Shown here in pieces: positions 50,671 through 59,966 of a DNA stretch of 64,000 nt. A program made the position numbers and the translations under genes. The DNA lies in the NCBI GenBank assembly GCA_038396605.1, contig CP121690.1:900500-964499 (forward strand). The letters run 5' to 3'. This stretch comes from Eubacteriales bacterium mix99 (GTDB lineage Bacteria > Bacillota > Clostridia > Caldicoprobacterales > DTU083). The notes under the pieces are model-generated. The model was not told the origin of the DNA. It saw nothing but the letters and a program-made list of their open reading frames with translations, and ran no database searches. Numbering within the stretch: position 1 is the first letter of the stretch; each line of letters begins with the position of its first letter.

Positions 50671-51618
50671 ATGAAACAATTCCGAAAAATCCTGCTAACG
50701 GGATGCCTGATCCTTCTGCTTTTTACCGGATGTGGTTCGTCCCGGAATCCTTCCACTCCGGGAAAGGGCGGACATAAGTTGCAGAACGGGAAGCTGTCAG
50801 TCTGTGCCAGCTTTTATCCCATGTATGATTTTGCCCGAAAGATCGGCGGTGGTAAAGTTCTTGTCACCAACATGGTGCCGGCCGGGACGGAGCCCCACGA
50901 CTGGGAGCCTGCCGCTTCCGATATCGTGACATTGGAAAAAGCCGATGTGTTTGTCTACAATGGTGCCGGCCTGGAGGGCTGGGCAAAAGGTGTGCTGGCC
51001 TCCCTCCAAAACAGGAATCTGATCCCGGTGGAGGCTTCCAAGGATGTTCCCCTCCTGAAGGGCCAAAGCTCAGAAAAGAAAAAGGGAAACAATCCATCAT
51101 CAGATCCTCATGTCTGGCTGAATCCTCAGTATGCCAAAAAAGAAATGGAAAACATAAAAAACGGGTTTGTGAAGGCAGATCCCGGAAATAAAAGCTATTA
51201 TGAAGCCAATTACGCCAAATACGCCGGAGAAACGGATCAGCTGGACAGGGAGCTGAAGGATACCTTTTCCGCCCTGCCAAAAAAGGACATCGTCGTGGCC
51301 CACCAGGCTTTCGGATATCTTTGTGAAGCCTACGGGCTCCATCAAATCGGTGTGGAAGGTCTGGTGCCCGATTCGGAGCCGGACCCGGCAAGAATGGCCG
51401 AGATCATTGAACTGGCACGGAAATATGGCGTAAAGGTGATCTTTTTTGAGGAACTGGTCAGTCCAAAGGTATCCGAAACCATAGCCGACGCCGTTGGCGC
51501 AAAGATCGCTGTGCTGAACCCCATCGAAGGTCTTAGCGAGAAACAGCTGGCTTCGGGCGATGATTACTTTTCCGTCATGCGTCAGAATGCCAGGGCCCTG
51601 AAAAAAGCCCTGCAGTAG
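50671..51618 (+). CDS. znuA: Zinc ABC transporter binding lipoprotein ZnuA/AdcA type
   Basis: About 315 residues from the ATG at 50671 (AGAGG 10 bases upstream; another ATG at 50641 lacks a site). Lipobox LLFTGC. Cluster A-I metal ligands visible: His in GTEPHDWEP, His in SDPHVWLNP, His in VVAHQAFGYL, and the acidic loop EELVSP. The His-rich loop found in many ZnuA proteins is replaced by a short Lys/Asn linker (SSEKKKGNNPSSD). Zinc is preferred over manganese because zur is in the same cluster. Confidence 0.92.
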   Translation: MKQFRKILLTGCLILLLFTGCGSSRNPSTPGKGGHKLQNGKLSVCASFYPMYDFARKIGGGKVLVTNMVPAGTEPHDWEPAASDIVTLEKADVFVYNGAGLEGWAKGVLASLQNRNLIPVEASKDVPLLKGQSSEKKKGNNPSSDPHVWLNPQYAKKEMENIKNGFVKADPGNKSYYEANYAKYAGETDQLDRELKDTFSALPKKDIVVAHQAFGYLCEAYGLHQIGVEGLVPDSEPDPARMAEIIELARKYGVKVIFFEELVSPKVSETIADAVGAKIAVLNPIEGLSEKQLASGDDYFSVMRQNARALKKALQ

Positions 51619-51640
51619 AAAATCCCCCTAAGGAGGATTT

Positions 51641-51730
51641 GCAGGAGTTAGGAGAGTCGCAGGAATAAGAAGATTTGCAGAAATAAGGAGTTTTGCAGGA
51701 ATAAGAAGATTTGCAGTAAAAGGAGATTTA
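51641..51730 (+). repeat. Five 18-bp tandem repeats between znuA and znuC
   Basis: Consensus GCAGGAATAAGAAGATTT, in five exactly phased units (51641, 51659, 51677, 51695, 51713); the second and fourth are identical. Each copy contains an AAGGAG- or AAGAAG-like, ribosome-site-resembling core. Confidence 0.9.
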
Positions 51731-51798
51731 CAGGAAAAGGGATGGAAGAAGAAAAAGTCCGGCTGGTAAAAGGGATGGAAGGAAGAAGGGGAGGAGAA

Positions 51799-52551
51799 AT
51801 GTCCGGCAGAAACGTCATCGAAGCAAAAAACTTAAGCTTTGGATATGAAAGCACACCGATCTTTGAAGGAGTCAGCTTCTCCGTCCGTCCGGGGGATTTT
51901 ATCGCCATCATCGGTTCCAACGGAGCCGGAAAGAGCACTCTGCTGCGGCTGATACTAGGAGAGCTGGCACCGTCTTCGGGAGATCTCCGTCTGTTGGGCC
52001 AGGACATCCGTCAGTTCCGGGACTGGCCGAAGATCGGCTATCTTCCACAGAATGGACTGGGATCCGGAGCCGGCTTCCCCGCCACTGTCCAGGAGATTGT
52101 GCAGGCCAATTTGTTTTCCCGGATCGGCCTGATGCGTTTCCCAAAGAAAGAGCATCGGGAAAAAACGCTTCACGCACTGGAACTGGTGGGAATGAAGGAT
52201 TACGCCGGGAGAAAGATCGGGGAGCTTTCCGGCGGGCAGCAGCAGAGGGTGCTGTTGGCACGGGTTCTGGTAAACGATCCGGAAATCATGCTGCTGGATG
52301 AACCAACCAATGGAGTCGATGCCCGTTCCGTCCAGTCCTTTTTTGAACTGCTGTCGGAATGCAACGAGGAAGCCGGGCTCACCATTGTCATGGTGACCCA
52401 CGATATCGCCCGGGCCGAAAACCATGTGTCCAGGGTCCTGTGCCTGGAAGAAGGAACCCTTATCGAGCTGAAGAAGGCCCAGATTGAAAAAGAGCTTTCC
52501 CAAAAACACAAGCACCAAAGGAGGCCGGATCATGGCAATTCTGGAATATGA
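51799..52551 (+). CDS. znuC: Zinc ABC transporter ATPase ZnuC
   Basis: About 250 residues from the ATG at 51799 (GGGGAGGAGAA upstream). Walker A GSNGAGKSTLLR, Q-loop GYLPQNGLGSG, signature LSGGQQQRVLLARVL, Walker B IMLLDEPTNGVD, H-loop THDIARAENHVSR. Energises ZnuB. The unusual 180-bp repeat-filled gap separates it from znuA. Overlaps znuB by 20 bp. Confidence 0.94.
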   Translation: MSGRNVIEAKNLSFGYESTPIFEGVSFSVRPGDFIAIIGSNGAGKSTLLRLILGELAPSSGDLRLLGQDIRQFRDWPKIGYLPQNGLGSGAGFPATVQEIVQANLFSRIGLMRFPKKEHREKTLHALELVGMKDYAGRKIGELSGGQQQRVLLARVLVNDPEIMLLDEPTNGVDARSVQSFFELLSECNEEAGLTIVMVTHDIARAENHVSRVLCLEEGTLIELKKAQIEKELSQKHKHQRRPDHGNSGI

Positions 52552-53359
52552 CTTCATGCGGCGGGCTTTTCTGGCAGGGATCCTGCTTGCCGTCATAGTC
52601 CCCTGCATCGGAATTATTGTCGTATTAAAGCGTCTTTCCATGATGGGGGACGCCCTGTCCCATACCTCGCTGGCCGGGGTCGCTGCCGGTCTGGTCATGG
52701 GCATCAACCCCATTTTGGGTGCTGTGGTCACATGTATCGCTGCGGCATTGGGTATTGAGGCCATCCGTAAACGAATCCCGAAGTTTTCCGAGATGTCCAT
52801 TGCCATCATCATGTCGGCAGGCATCGGCCTTGCAGGGGTATTATCCGGTTTTGTCAAAAACGCCGCCAATTTCAACAGCTTTTTATTCGGAAGCATTGTG
52901 GCCATCAGTGATTTTGAAATGATCCTGGTTGTCTGCATCAGCTGCGCTGTGCTGCTTACCTTTCTGCTGCTGTACAAAGAGCTGTTCTACATCGCCCTGG
53001 ACGAACAGTCTGCTCGGCTGGCCGGCATTCCGGTAAAATCGATCAACTTTATCTTCACAATCCTGACTGCCGTTACCGTTTCCATTGCCGCACGGACGGT
53101 AGGGGCCCTGATCGTTTCCTCCCTGATGGTGGTGCCGGTGGCCTGCGGCATGCAGGTGGGAAAAAGCTATAAGCAGACGGTGGTGTACTCCATTCTTTTT
53201 GCCGTTTCCTTTACCATAGCCGGATTATTTCTGTCCTATTACCTGCGGCTCAAGCCCGGAGGCACCATTGTCCTGATCGGAGTCCTTTGCCTGGTGGCCC
53301 TGCTGTTGATCAAAAGATTTGCCCGCCGCACCGTGCCGGCTGCTGCAAATCGGAAATAA
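52532..53359 (+). CDS. znuB: Zinc ABC transporter permease ZnuB
   Basis: 275 residues from the ATG at 52532 (AAAGGAGG), inside the end of znuC. Eight to nine helices; MRRAFLAGILLAVIVPCIGI, MMGDALSHTSLAGVAAG (conserved His), GIPVKSINFIFTILTAVTVS and VGALIVSSLMVVPVACG are ABC-3 family landmarks. Third gene of the zinc operon. Confidence 0.94.
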   Translation: MAILEYDFMRRAFLAGILLAVIVPCIGIIVVLKRLSMMGDALSHTSLAGVAAGLVMGINPILGAVVTCIAAALGIEAIRKRIPKFSEMSIAIIMSAGIGLAGVLSGFVKNAANFNSFLFGSIVAISDFEMILVVCISCAVLLTFLLLYKELFYIALDEQSARLAGIPVKSINFIFTILTAVTVSIAARTVGALIVSSLMVVPVACGMQVGKSYKQTVVYSILFAVSFTIAGLFLSYYLRLKPGGTIVLIGVLCLVALLLIKRFARRTVPAAANRK

Positions 53360-53433
53360 GAAGGAAAAACGTACGAAAGGAGAAGGGCGGATCCCCATCC
53401 CCTTAATGGGAACGATGGGAGACAAGCCCTGCT

Positions 53434-53865
53434 GTGATAGAAATGAAAGAACAAAACATCAAATGGCCATCCGGCCTGAAACGAACCAGGCCCCGGCAGA
53501 AGGTGCTCTCCGTATTGGAGCATGCGGAAGAGCCCCTGAGCGCCATGGACATCAGCACCGAGATTGAAAAGGACGGCGGCACCGTCTGGATGTCCACCAT
53601 ATACCGGATTCTGGACCTTTTTGAGAAAGAAGGCATCGTCCTGAAAATTTCCATGATGGATAATGAAATGGCATTGTATGAGCTGAACCGATCCCGGCAC
53701 AAACATTACGCCATCTGTCTGGGCTGCCGCAAAATTCTGCCCATGGACAACTGTCCCATGGGAAACTTCGTTCCAAAAATTGAAGAGGAGGATTTCCATG
53801 TAGTAGGCCATCATATCGTCGTATATGGCTACTGCAGGGAATGCTCCTCCAAAAAATCAAAATAA
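53434..53865 (+). CDS. zur: Fur-family zinc regulator Zur
   Basis: 143 residues. Start GTG at 53434 or ATG at 53443. Winged helix to about residue 80 (RQKVLSVLEHAEEPLSAMDI, GTVWMSTIYRILDLFEKEG), metal region SRHKHYAICLGCRKILPMDN with CxxC, and a second CxxC-type pair at the end (YCRECSSK), giving a structural zinc site. Its place after znuACB marks it as the zinc-sensing member. No clear 7-1-7 Zur box is visible near the promoter. Confidence 0.92.
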   Translation: MIEMKEQNIKWPSGLKRTRPRQKVLSVLEHAEEPLSAMDISTEIEKDGGTVWMSTIYRILDLFEKEGIVLKISMMDNEMALYELNRSRHKHYAICLGCRKILPMDNCPMGNFVPKIEEEDFHVVGHHIVVYGYCRECSSKKSK

Positions 53866-54042
53866 AAAAATAAAAAATCCCGGTATAAAAAACAAGGAAG
53901 CTGAAGCTAAATCACTAGCTGCAAGCAATATCCTTTCGTCCTGATGTCTATTACTCTCTGTGAATAGTATGTCATGGCTTTTTTTACCTGTTTTGTTTTC
54001 TTTCCCTTGTTTCCTGTCTCACCGGGAGGGAGAAACAGCCCA
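53866..54042. other. Intergenic region between zur and the FtsX-type exporter
   Basis: 177 bp between converging genes. Weak dyads (CTATT/AATAG around 53946-53967) precede a TTTTTTT run, a possible weak forward terminator. Nothing else recognised. Confidence 0.4.
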
Positions 54043-56682
54043 TCATAAATTATCCTCTTTCAAGGCATCGATAATATTCTCTTTCTTGACCTTTGAAGTG
54101 GAATACAACATGGTGACTCCCACAATGACAAAGATCAGAACGATCGCTGCCAAATAGCTCTTCCATGGCAGGGCAAAGCCAACCTCATACACATCTTCCT
54201 CCATCCTGTGCAGGAAAAAGGAAATTCCGATACTGATTGGCAACCCAAACATCAGCGATTTCAGCCCGTAAAAGATACTTTCAAACCGGATCATCCTGTT
54301 GAAGCTCCGTGGGGTCATGCCAACCGAGCGCAGCATGGCAAATTCGTGCCGCCGCAGAGCAATGTTGGTGGTGACGGTGTTGAAAATATTGGCGATGCAG
54401 ATAAGGCTGATCAGAGTGATAAACCCGTAGATGAAAACACGAAGTACGATAAGTAGATTCCGTTCGCTCTGTGCCTCAGTAGCGACGTTATAAATATAGG
54501 CCCTGCTCGAGAATCCCTGGGTCTTTTCCCGGATCTGTGCATCCACTTTGTCGGCATTCTCCTTGTCACAGGTCAGGAATAGCTGCTGATAGCTGATATG
54601 GCCTTCGGAATCCAGATCCTTGAACTCATCCGGCAGGCTGTCAAAGACCGTATTGCTGACCACTCCTTCCACTTCCAGCAGAGGAGAAATAAGAATGCCC
54701 ATGGGTCTTTGGTCGGTCAGCAGCCCAATCTCCATCTCCACTTTGTGATTTCCTTCGCTCCCATCTTCCAAATCCTCATCCTCAGGGGAAAAGTGCAGGA
54801 AATCCCCCGGTTTCATATCCAGAAGCTCCCCTCCGGTACGTTTTCCATTGACATAGGTCTGCCCATAATTGATCAGAATCATCCGCGGATGCTCCGGATC
54901 CCGATATTCCCCAGGGTCCACGCCCAATTCAGCAGTATACCGGTCAAAGCTCTCATCATCCAGACAGGCAAGCTTGATCCTGAAATCCTTGATTTCATCC
55001 TTATCATAAACCCGATGCACCAGCTTCGAAAGCTTTGCATCCTTTATTGGGTAGGAACCGACGGTTTCTTTCATCTGAGTGGTTTCCTTTACGTCCTTCA
55101 GAGCAGCAATTTCCTGATTGATCTGTTGGATTCCCTGCCCTGCACTACTATAGGATACCATCAGATCATAATTTACGCCGGTTTGCATATAGCCTCCGCT
55201 TCTTCCCAGAGCTTCTGCATAATAGGAAACCGTCAGAAACAGCACCAGACTGATGGTAAGCGATATCACAGTGGAACGGTATTTTTTCCGGCTGCGCTTC
55301 AAATTCTTCAAGGCGATTTCCCCTTCAAAACCAAACAGAGCGTGGGTCAGCCGGGATGTCTTTACCGATTTGCGGGTCAAATGCACCTCTTTGGTCTGGC
55401 GGATCGCATCAATAGGCATAATCTTCGATGCCCGCCGGGCAGGAACCCACACCGAAACAAAGATGGTCAAAGCGGCCAATACGGCAGCTGCCACAATGGA
55501 CGGAAGGGATACATGCAGCGCAAGTCCGGCTTCGGAGGAAAAGTTGGAAAAGCTGTTCAACAGCGGCCGGATGGCGGAAAGGGTAATGCCGATGCCGGCA
55601 ATCCCGGCAAAAATCCCCAGGGGAATCCCGACAACGCCAAGGAGGAATCCTTCAAAATAGACACTGCGGCGCTTCTGCTGCTTTGTGGCGCCTACACTGG
55701 CCAGCATTCCCAGCTGACTGACCCGCTCGGAGATGGAAATGGCAAATGCGTTGTAAATAAGCGATACGGAAGCCACCATAATAATGATCAGGAATATCGA
55801 AGCGAACCCATATATCGCATTCTGCGCAGAGTCATTTGCAACGATGCCACTGTAACGCAAAAGCTCCCTGTTATATTTCACATGAGTATCATCCAGGCCA
55901 ATGCTTTTCACAATTTTTCCCACATCATGGAAAAAGCTGCGACTCAGCCTTCCTGCCGTCAGGGTAACGGTGACTTTGTCCTCCGGACGCAGCGCCTCCT
56001 TGTCCAGACGGGTAATGGAAGTATACCCCGGGGCAGAAATGGGCTCAAACCCGGGTCGTTCCATGATCCCTGCCACTACATATGTGCGGGTCTGTTCCGG
56101 AACGAAAGTTTCGTACGGGCTTTCTCCCTTTTCCTGATCCGATTGGCTCTGATAGGGAACGGACTGGTCCAGGACGCCCCCATTCGAAGCATCCGAACTC
56201 TTACGCTTTCCAATCTGGAAGGAAACGGTGTCCCCCACATGGTACTCCACACCGCCGTTGGTCTTCAGATGCTCCGGCAGCACAAGCTCCCCGTCGTTTT
56301 GCGGCATACGCCCTTCCAATAATTTCACCGGCGTATTTTTATAGCTGTCATCGCTGAATTTTTCCACAAACAAATAAGGTTTGTCTTCATTTTTTCCATT
56401 CTTCAGCTGTGCATATCCCACATCCTGTCCGAGGGAAATTTCCGGCTTGAACCTGGCTTTCTCAAAAGCAGGTATGTCTTCCACCCGTACATCGGAGACT
56501 CTGGCATGCCAGTTTCCGGTATCCGCCATAGTTTCCCTGCGCATGGTATCCAAAAAAGAAGAGCAGAAGGTGGATACCGCAGCGATCATGGCAGTGGATA
56601 GAATGATCCCGATAATGGTCACCACAGTCCATTTCCTGTTGGACTTCATGCTGCGAAGGGTAAAACGGCTCATTACATTCAT
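54043..56682 (-). CDS. FtsX/MacB-type ABC permease (antimicrobial-peptide resistance-type exporter)
   Basis: 879 residues. Two FtsX domains: helices near residue 20, then a large extracytoplasmic domain of ~260 residues, three helices around 290-410 (FLIIIMVASVSLIYNAFAIS, SQLGMLASVGATKQQKRR), a helix near 480, a second outer domain, and three final helices (HEFAMLRSVGMTPRSFNRMI). Overlaps the ATPase by 4 bp (ATGA). With the two-component genes upstream it looks like a stress- or peptide-sensing/export module; the substrate is unknown. Confidence 0.9.
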   Translation of the reverse strand: MNVMSRFTLRSMKSNRKWTVVTIIGIILSTAMIAAVSTFCSSFLDTMRRETMADTGNWHARVSDVRVEDIPAFEKARFKPEISLGQDVGYAQLKNGKNEDKPYLFVEKFSDDSYKNTPVKLLEGRMPQNDGELVLPEHLKTNGGVEYHVGDTVSFQIGKRKSSDASNGGVLDQSVPYQSQSDQEKGESPYETFVPEQTRTYVVAGIMERPGFEPISAPGYTSITRLDKEALRPEDKVTVTLTAGRLSRSFFHDVGKIVKSIGLDDTHVKYNRELLRYSGIVANDSAQNAIYGFASIFLIIIMVASVSLIYNAFAISISERVSQLGMLASVGATKQQKRRSVYFEGFLLGVVGIPLGIFAGIAGIGITLSAIRPLLNSFSNFSSEAGLALHVSLPSIVAAAVLAALTIFVSVWVPARRASKIMPIDAIRQTKEVHLTRKSVKTSRLTHALFGFEGEIALKNLKRSRKKYRSTVISLTISLVLFLTVSYYAEALGRSGGYMQTGVNYDLMVSYSSAGQGIQQINQEIAALKDVKETTQMKETVGSYPIKDAKLSKLVHRVYDKDEIKDFRIKLACLDDESFDRYTAELGVDPGEYRDPEHPRMILINYGQTYVNGKRTGGELLDMKPGDFLHFSPEDEDLEDGSEGNHKVEMEIGLLTDQRPMGILISPLLEVEGVVSNTVFDSLPDEFKDLDSEGHISYQQLFLTCDKENADKVDAQIREKTQGFSSRAYIYNVATEAQSERNLLIVLRVFIYGFITLISLICIANIFNTVTTNIALRRHEFAMLRSVGMTPRSFNRMIRFESIFYGLKSLMFGLPISIGISFFLHRMEEDVYEVGFALPWKSYLAAIVLIFVIVGVTMLYSTSKVKKENIIDALKEDNL

Positions 56683-57362
56683 TTCCGGATCACCTCGTCA
56701 CTGGCAATACGTCCATCTTCAATGGAAATGACACGATCCGCCTGAAGCGCAATGTTCGTATCATGGGTGATCAGAATCAGGGTCTGATAATACTTTTCAT
56801 TGGACATACGCAGCAGATGCACAATATCCGCGCTGTTGGCACTGTCCAGATTTCCGGTGGGCTCATCCGCCAGCATCAGAGCCGGATTGTTGATCAGGGC
56901 CCGGCCAATGGACACGCGCTGCTGCTGACCGCCGGAAAGCTGATTGGGCAGATGATGGACACGATCGCTGATATTCAGGGTACTCAGCATCTCAGTAAGC
57001 CTCTTTTTATCCGGCTTTCTTCCATCCAGCAGCAGGGGCAGCGTGATGTTCTCCTCCACATCCAATACCGGAATGAGATTGTAGAACTGATAAATCAATC
57101 CCACCTGCCGTCTCCGGAAAATGGCCAGCTTGGTTTCATCCAGCTGATAAATATCGGTGCCTTCGAGAAATACTTTCCCCGAAGTAGGCCGATCCACGCC
57201 GCCCAGAATATGAAGTAGTGTGGATTTGCCGGATCCGGACGGACCAATAATGGCGACAAATTCGCCTTTGTTCACCGTAAAGCTCACATTATCCAGGGCA
57301 CGGACCTTTGCTTCCCCGCGTCCATATGTTTTTGTCAGGTTTTCCACCCGAAGGATTTCCAA
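56679..57362 (-). CDS. ABC ATPase of the FtsX-type exporter (LolD/MacB-like)
   Basis: 227 residues, TTG start with GGGGAGG before it. Walker A GPSGSGKSTLLH, Q-loop LIYQFYNLIPVLDVEENI, signature LSGGQQQRVSIGRAL, Walker B LMLADEPTGNLD, H-loop THDTNIA. The LIPVL-VEENI form is typical of BceA-, MacB- and LolD-type ATPases. Pairs with the 879-residue permease. Confidence 0.95.
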   Translation of the reverse strand: MEILRVENLTKTYGRGEAKVRALDNVSFTVNKGEFVAIIGPSGSGKSTLLHILGGVDRPTSGKVFLEGTDIYQLDETKLAIFRRRQVGLIYQFYNLIPVLDVEENITLPLLLDGRKPDKKRLTEMLSTLNISDRVHHLPNQLSGGQQQRVSIGRALINNPALMLADEPTGNLDSANSADIVHLLRMSNEKYYQTLILITHDTNIALQADRVISIEDGRIASDEVIRK

Positions 57363-57584
57363 AATAATTTACCTCCCCACGCAAAGCAGTTTTCCGATAC
57401 AAAATCATCTTCTGCAGTCTGCGCTTATTTTTTTCTCCCCATGGGATCTGACATTATTTTAAAACCTGCATGTGACAATCCGGTGACTATCCAAAATGTT
57501 TTTGATTTTTAGAAACCTGCTTCCAGTCGTATCGCTGCTATAAAATATCCCATCATACTCCAAAATATTTCTGACTTTTGAAGC
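57363..57584 (-). other. Gap between histidine kinase and ATPase genes, with a direct repeat
   Basis: 222 bp without a gene. A 33-bp stretch at 57491-57523 resembles 57560-57591, which contains the end of the kinase gene (about 26 matches), suggesting a local duplication of the kinase 3' end. The promoter for the exporter genes may lie here. Confidence 0.5.
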
Positions 57585-58583
57585 CTACTTCTTCGGAAAA
57601 CGCAGAATGAATTCCGCTCCGCCCTCCAAGGCATTTTTGGCGCCCAGGGTGCCGCCCTGTGCCTGCACAATGGATTTTGCCATGGCCAGCCCAATCCCCA
57701 CACTGTTGTCGGCGGAGCTTTTTCCTTTATAAAAGCGGTCGAAAAGATAAGGCAGATCCGCTTTGTCGATTCCCGGACCACTGTCCCGGACCTTGATTTC
57801 CGTAAACAGAACATTGGAAGAAGCGAAAACATGGATTTCGCCACCCACCGGTGTATGCTCCGTACAGTTCTTCAGAATGTTGGTCAGCGCTTCCGCCGTC
57901 CAGTTTTCATCACAGGACAGGGTCCCTTTCCCTGCCTGAACGGAAACGGTCTGCTCCTTTAGCTCCATGGAGATCCGTATCGGATAAAAAGCTTTTTCAA
58001 TCAGGCGGGAAAGCGGAACAGGGGTGGACCGGAAGGAAACCGATTCCGCATCCAGCCGGGAAATCGTAAGCAGCGCATTGGTTAGCCATGTCAGGCGTTT
58101 CAGCTGCAGCTGCAGCTGTGCTGTAAATTCGTTTCGCCGGCTCTCATCCAGATTACTGTCCTCCAATAACTCCGTCATGACGGACATGGAAGTCAGCGGC
58201 GTCTTGAACTGATGGGAGATATCGGACAGGGCATCCGCCAACTGCAGCTTGTCCCTCTTCAGTTGTTCGCTTCTCTCATTCAGGGACACTGTCACCTTGT
58301 AAATTTCGCTTTTCAGGATGGACAGTTCGCCTTCCTCGTTATCCGGAAGCTCCAGTGCATATTCCCCGTCGTTCACCCGCCTCAGATAATCCCCCAGCGC
58401 GGAGAGCAGCCGGTATTGTCTCCGGACAAATATCAAAAAAAGGATGTCCAGCAGCAGACAGCCGGCTCCGGCTGCCACAGCTGCAATCGGTAAAAAAGCA
58501 TGGGTGATAACAACGGCTGCCATCGTAATGAGCAGCATAATGCACAGCAATTTTCTGATTTCCCGGTTTCGCAGCCATTTCAT
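57585..58583 (-). CDS. Sensor histidine kinase, short-loop membrane type
   Basis: 332 residues from the ATG at 58583 (GGAG upstream). Two closely spaced N-terminal helices (residues 13-52) with almost no outer loop, a HAMP-like segment, H-box ALSDISHQFKTPLTSMSV with the phosphorylated His, N-box LTNILKNCTEHTP, G1 VRDSGPGIDKADLPYLFDRF, G2 GIGLAMAKSIVQAQGG. Short-loop kinases of this type often read their paired ABC transporter instead of a ligand directly. Confidence 0.93.
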   Translation of the reverse strand: MKWLRNREIRKLLCIMLLITMAAVVITHAFLPIAAVAAGAGCLLLDILFLIFVRRQYRLLSALGDYLRRVNDGEYALELPDNEEGELSILKSEIYKVTVSLNERSEQLKRDKLQLADALSDISHQFKTPLTSMSVMTELLEDSNLDESRRNEFTAQLQLQLKRLTWLTNALLTISRLDAESVSFRSTPVPLSRLIEKAFYPIRISMELKEQTVSVQAGKGTLSCDENWTAEALTNILKNCTEHTPVGGEIHVFASSNVLFTEIKVRDSGPGIDKADLPYLFDRFYKGKSSADNSVGIGLAMAKSIVQAQGGTLGAKNALEGGAEFILRFPKK

Positions 58584-58639
58584 CAAATCTTTCTCCGCCT
58601 CTTTCCGACCACCTCCACAGTGGCATGAATTGCGTTCTG

Positions 58640-59314
58640 CTAGTCTCCCATCCGGTACCCCATCCCGCGAACCGTCTGAAGCAGCACGGGATGCTGAGGA
58701 TCCTCCTCAATCTTTTCCCGCAGTCGTTTGATGTATACCGTAAGCGTATTGTCATTTACAAAGTCCCCGCCTGCATCCCAGATCTCTTCCAGCAGCTGTC
58801 TGCGGGTAAGAAGCTGTCCCCGGTTTGCGGCAAACGTCTGCAGCAGCCGATATTCCAAAGCAGTCAGGGGGATTTCCGTACCATTTTTCATCACGATGCC
58901 CTTACCCGTATCAATGGTAAGCCCGTTCATACGAATGATGTCCCTTTCGTCCCCTCCTGCACGGCGCAGTACAGTGCGGACCCGGGATAAAAGCTCCCGC
59001 AGGCGGAAAGGTTTGGCAATATAATCATCGGCGCCCATATCCAGGCCCTTTACAACATTGGACTCCTCATTGAATACGGTAAGAAAAATAATGGGGGTAT
59101 CCGAAACCTTTTTGATCTCCCTGCAGAGGTCATAACCATTTCCATCCGGAAGGGACACATCCAGAATGGCCAGATCAAAATCCTGTAATTTGATTTTCTT
59201 CTTCGCAGAAGCGGTATCCCGGCAGGTCGTTACTTCGTAGCCTTCTTCCCGCAGAGCATAGGAAAGCCCCATAATAATAGTACTGTCATCCTCCACCAGT
59301 AAAATCTGCTGCAC
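58640..59314 (-). CDS. OmpR/PhoB-family response regulator
   Basis: About 224 residues from a GTG at 59314, which gives the normal family N-terminus QQILLVEDDSTIIMG. Phosphorylation site in DLAILDVSLPDGNG (Asp), FLTVFNEE, KPF at the end of the receiver. C-terminal winged helix (LTALEYRLLQTFAANRGQ, LTVYIKRLREKIEEDPQHP). First gene of the sensor-exporter cluster, with a 53-bp gap to the kinase. Confidence 0.92.
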   Translation of the reverse strand: MQQILLVEDDSTIIMGLSYALREEGYEVTTCRDTASAKKKIKLQDFDLAILDVSLPDGNGYDLCREIKKVSDTPIIFLTVFNEESNVVKGLDMGADDYIAKPFRLRELLSRVRTVLRRAGGDERDIIRMNGLTIDTGKGIVMKNGTEIPLTALEYRLLQTFAANRGQLLTRRQLLEEIWDAGGDFVNDNTLTVYIKRLREKIEEDPQHPVLLQTVRGMGYRMGD

Positions 59315-59494
59315 GATCCGCTCACACTCCCTTTTCAGCAAATCAACGTTTAACCACATAATATCCGAAACACATTGCTTCGTCAATTGCATTGGACAAC
59401 CGACCATAAAATACTGCCTGCTGTCTGTCATGCTTCCCGTCCCTATCGGATGGTCCAATGGACAGGTCCTTCCCAAATAACCTGCAGCACAGCA
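59315..59494. other. Intergenic region between the response regulator and marR
   Basis: 180 bp between divergent genes, with no clear element beyond the marR promoter given next. Confidence 0.4.
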
Positions 59495-59523
59495 TTGACA
59501 ATTATGTATAGCAGCTATACAAT
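59495..59523 (+). promoter_or_regulatory. marR-MATE promoter with palindromic operator
   Basis: -35 TTGACA (59495-59500), 17 bp, -10 TACAAT (59518-59523). A perfect palindrome TGTATAGCAGCTATACA (59505-59521) fills the spacer and enters the -10: a classical autoregulated MarR arrangement. Confidence 0.88.
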
Positions 59524-59535
59524 GGGATCATTGAT

Positions 59536-59652
59536 CGATTCATTGAATGAACCATTCATGATATCGATTCATTGAATGAACCGATCCATGATACCAATTC
59601 ATTGAATTGACTATTCATGATACTGATTCATTGAATGGATTGATTCACTGAC
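59536..59652 (+). repeat. Four 29-30-bp tandem repeats in the marR leader
   Basis: Units start at 59536, 59565, 59595 and 59624 and share GATTCATTGAAT and TATTCATGATA-like parts. The core TTCATTGAATGAA is itself a near-palindrome. Units 3 and 4 are more diverged. They lie in the transcribed leader between promoter and start. Confidence 0.9.
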
Positions 59653-59966
59653 CGGCAAATACCTGGGGGTGACGTTTTGAGCATCAGTGAGCTTCTGCTG
59701 GACGTAATCAGCGAGTTTTATGAAACAGACAACCGGGCAACGACATTCGGTACCGGTACAGAACTTTATCACTCGGAGATCCATATGCTCCAATGTATCG
59801 CAGACCATCCTGCCCTGCACATCTCCGGCCTTGCACGCCTTCTGGAGGTGACGCGCGGAGCGGCATCGCAAACTGCCAAAAGGCTGGAACGAAAAGAAAT
59901 GATTGTGAAGAAAGCCAGCCCGGAGAATGAGAAAATGGTTGTGCTGCGGTTAACCATAAAAGGAAT

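Noticed and set aside
54598-56322. 574-codon forward frame opposite the FtsX-type permease
   Set aside because: Antisense shadow: it has no domain signals, while the reverse frame has two FtsX domains and is coupled to the ATPase gene.
59536-59652. CRISPR array before marR
   Set aside because: Units abut without spacers and diverge progressively; no cas genes in the window.
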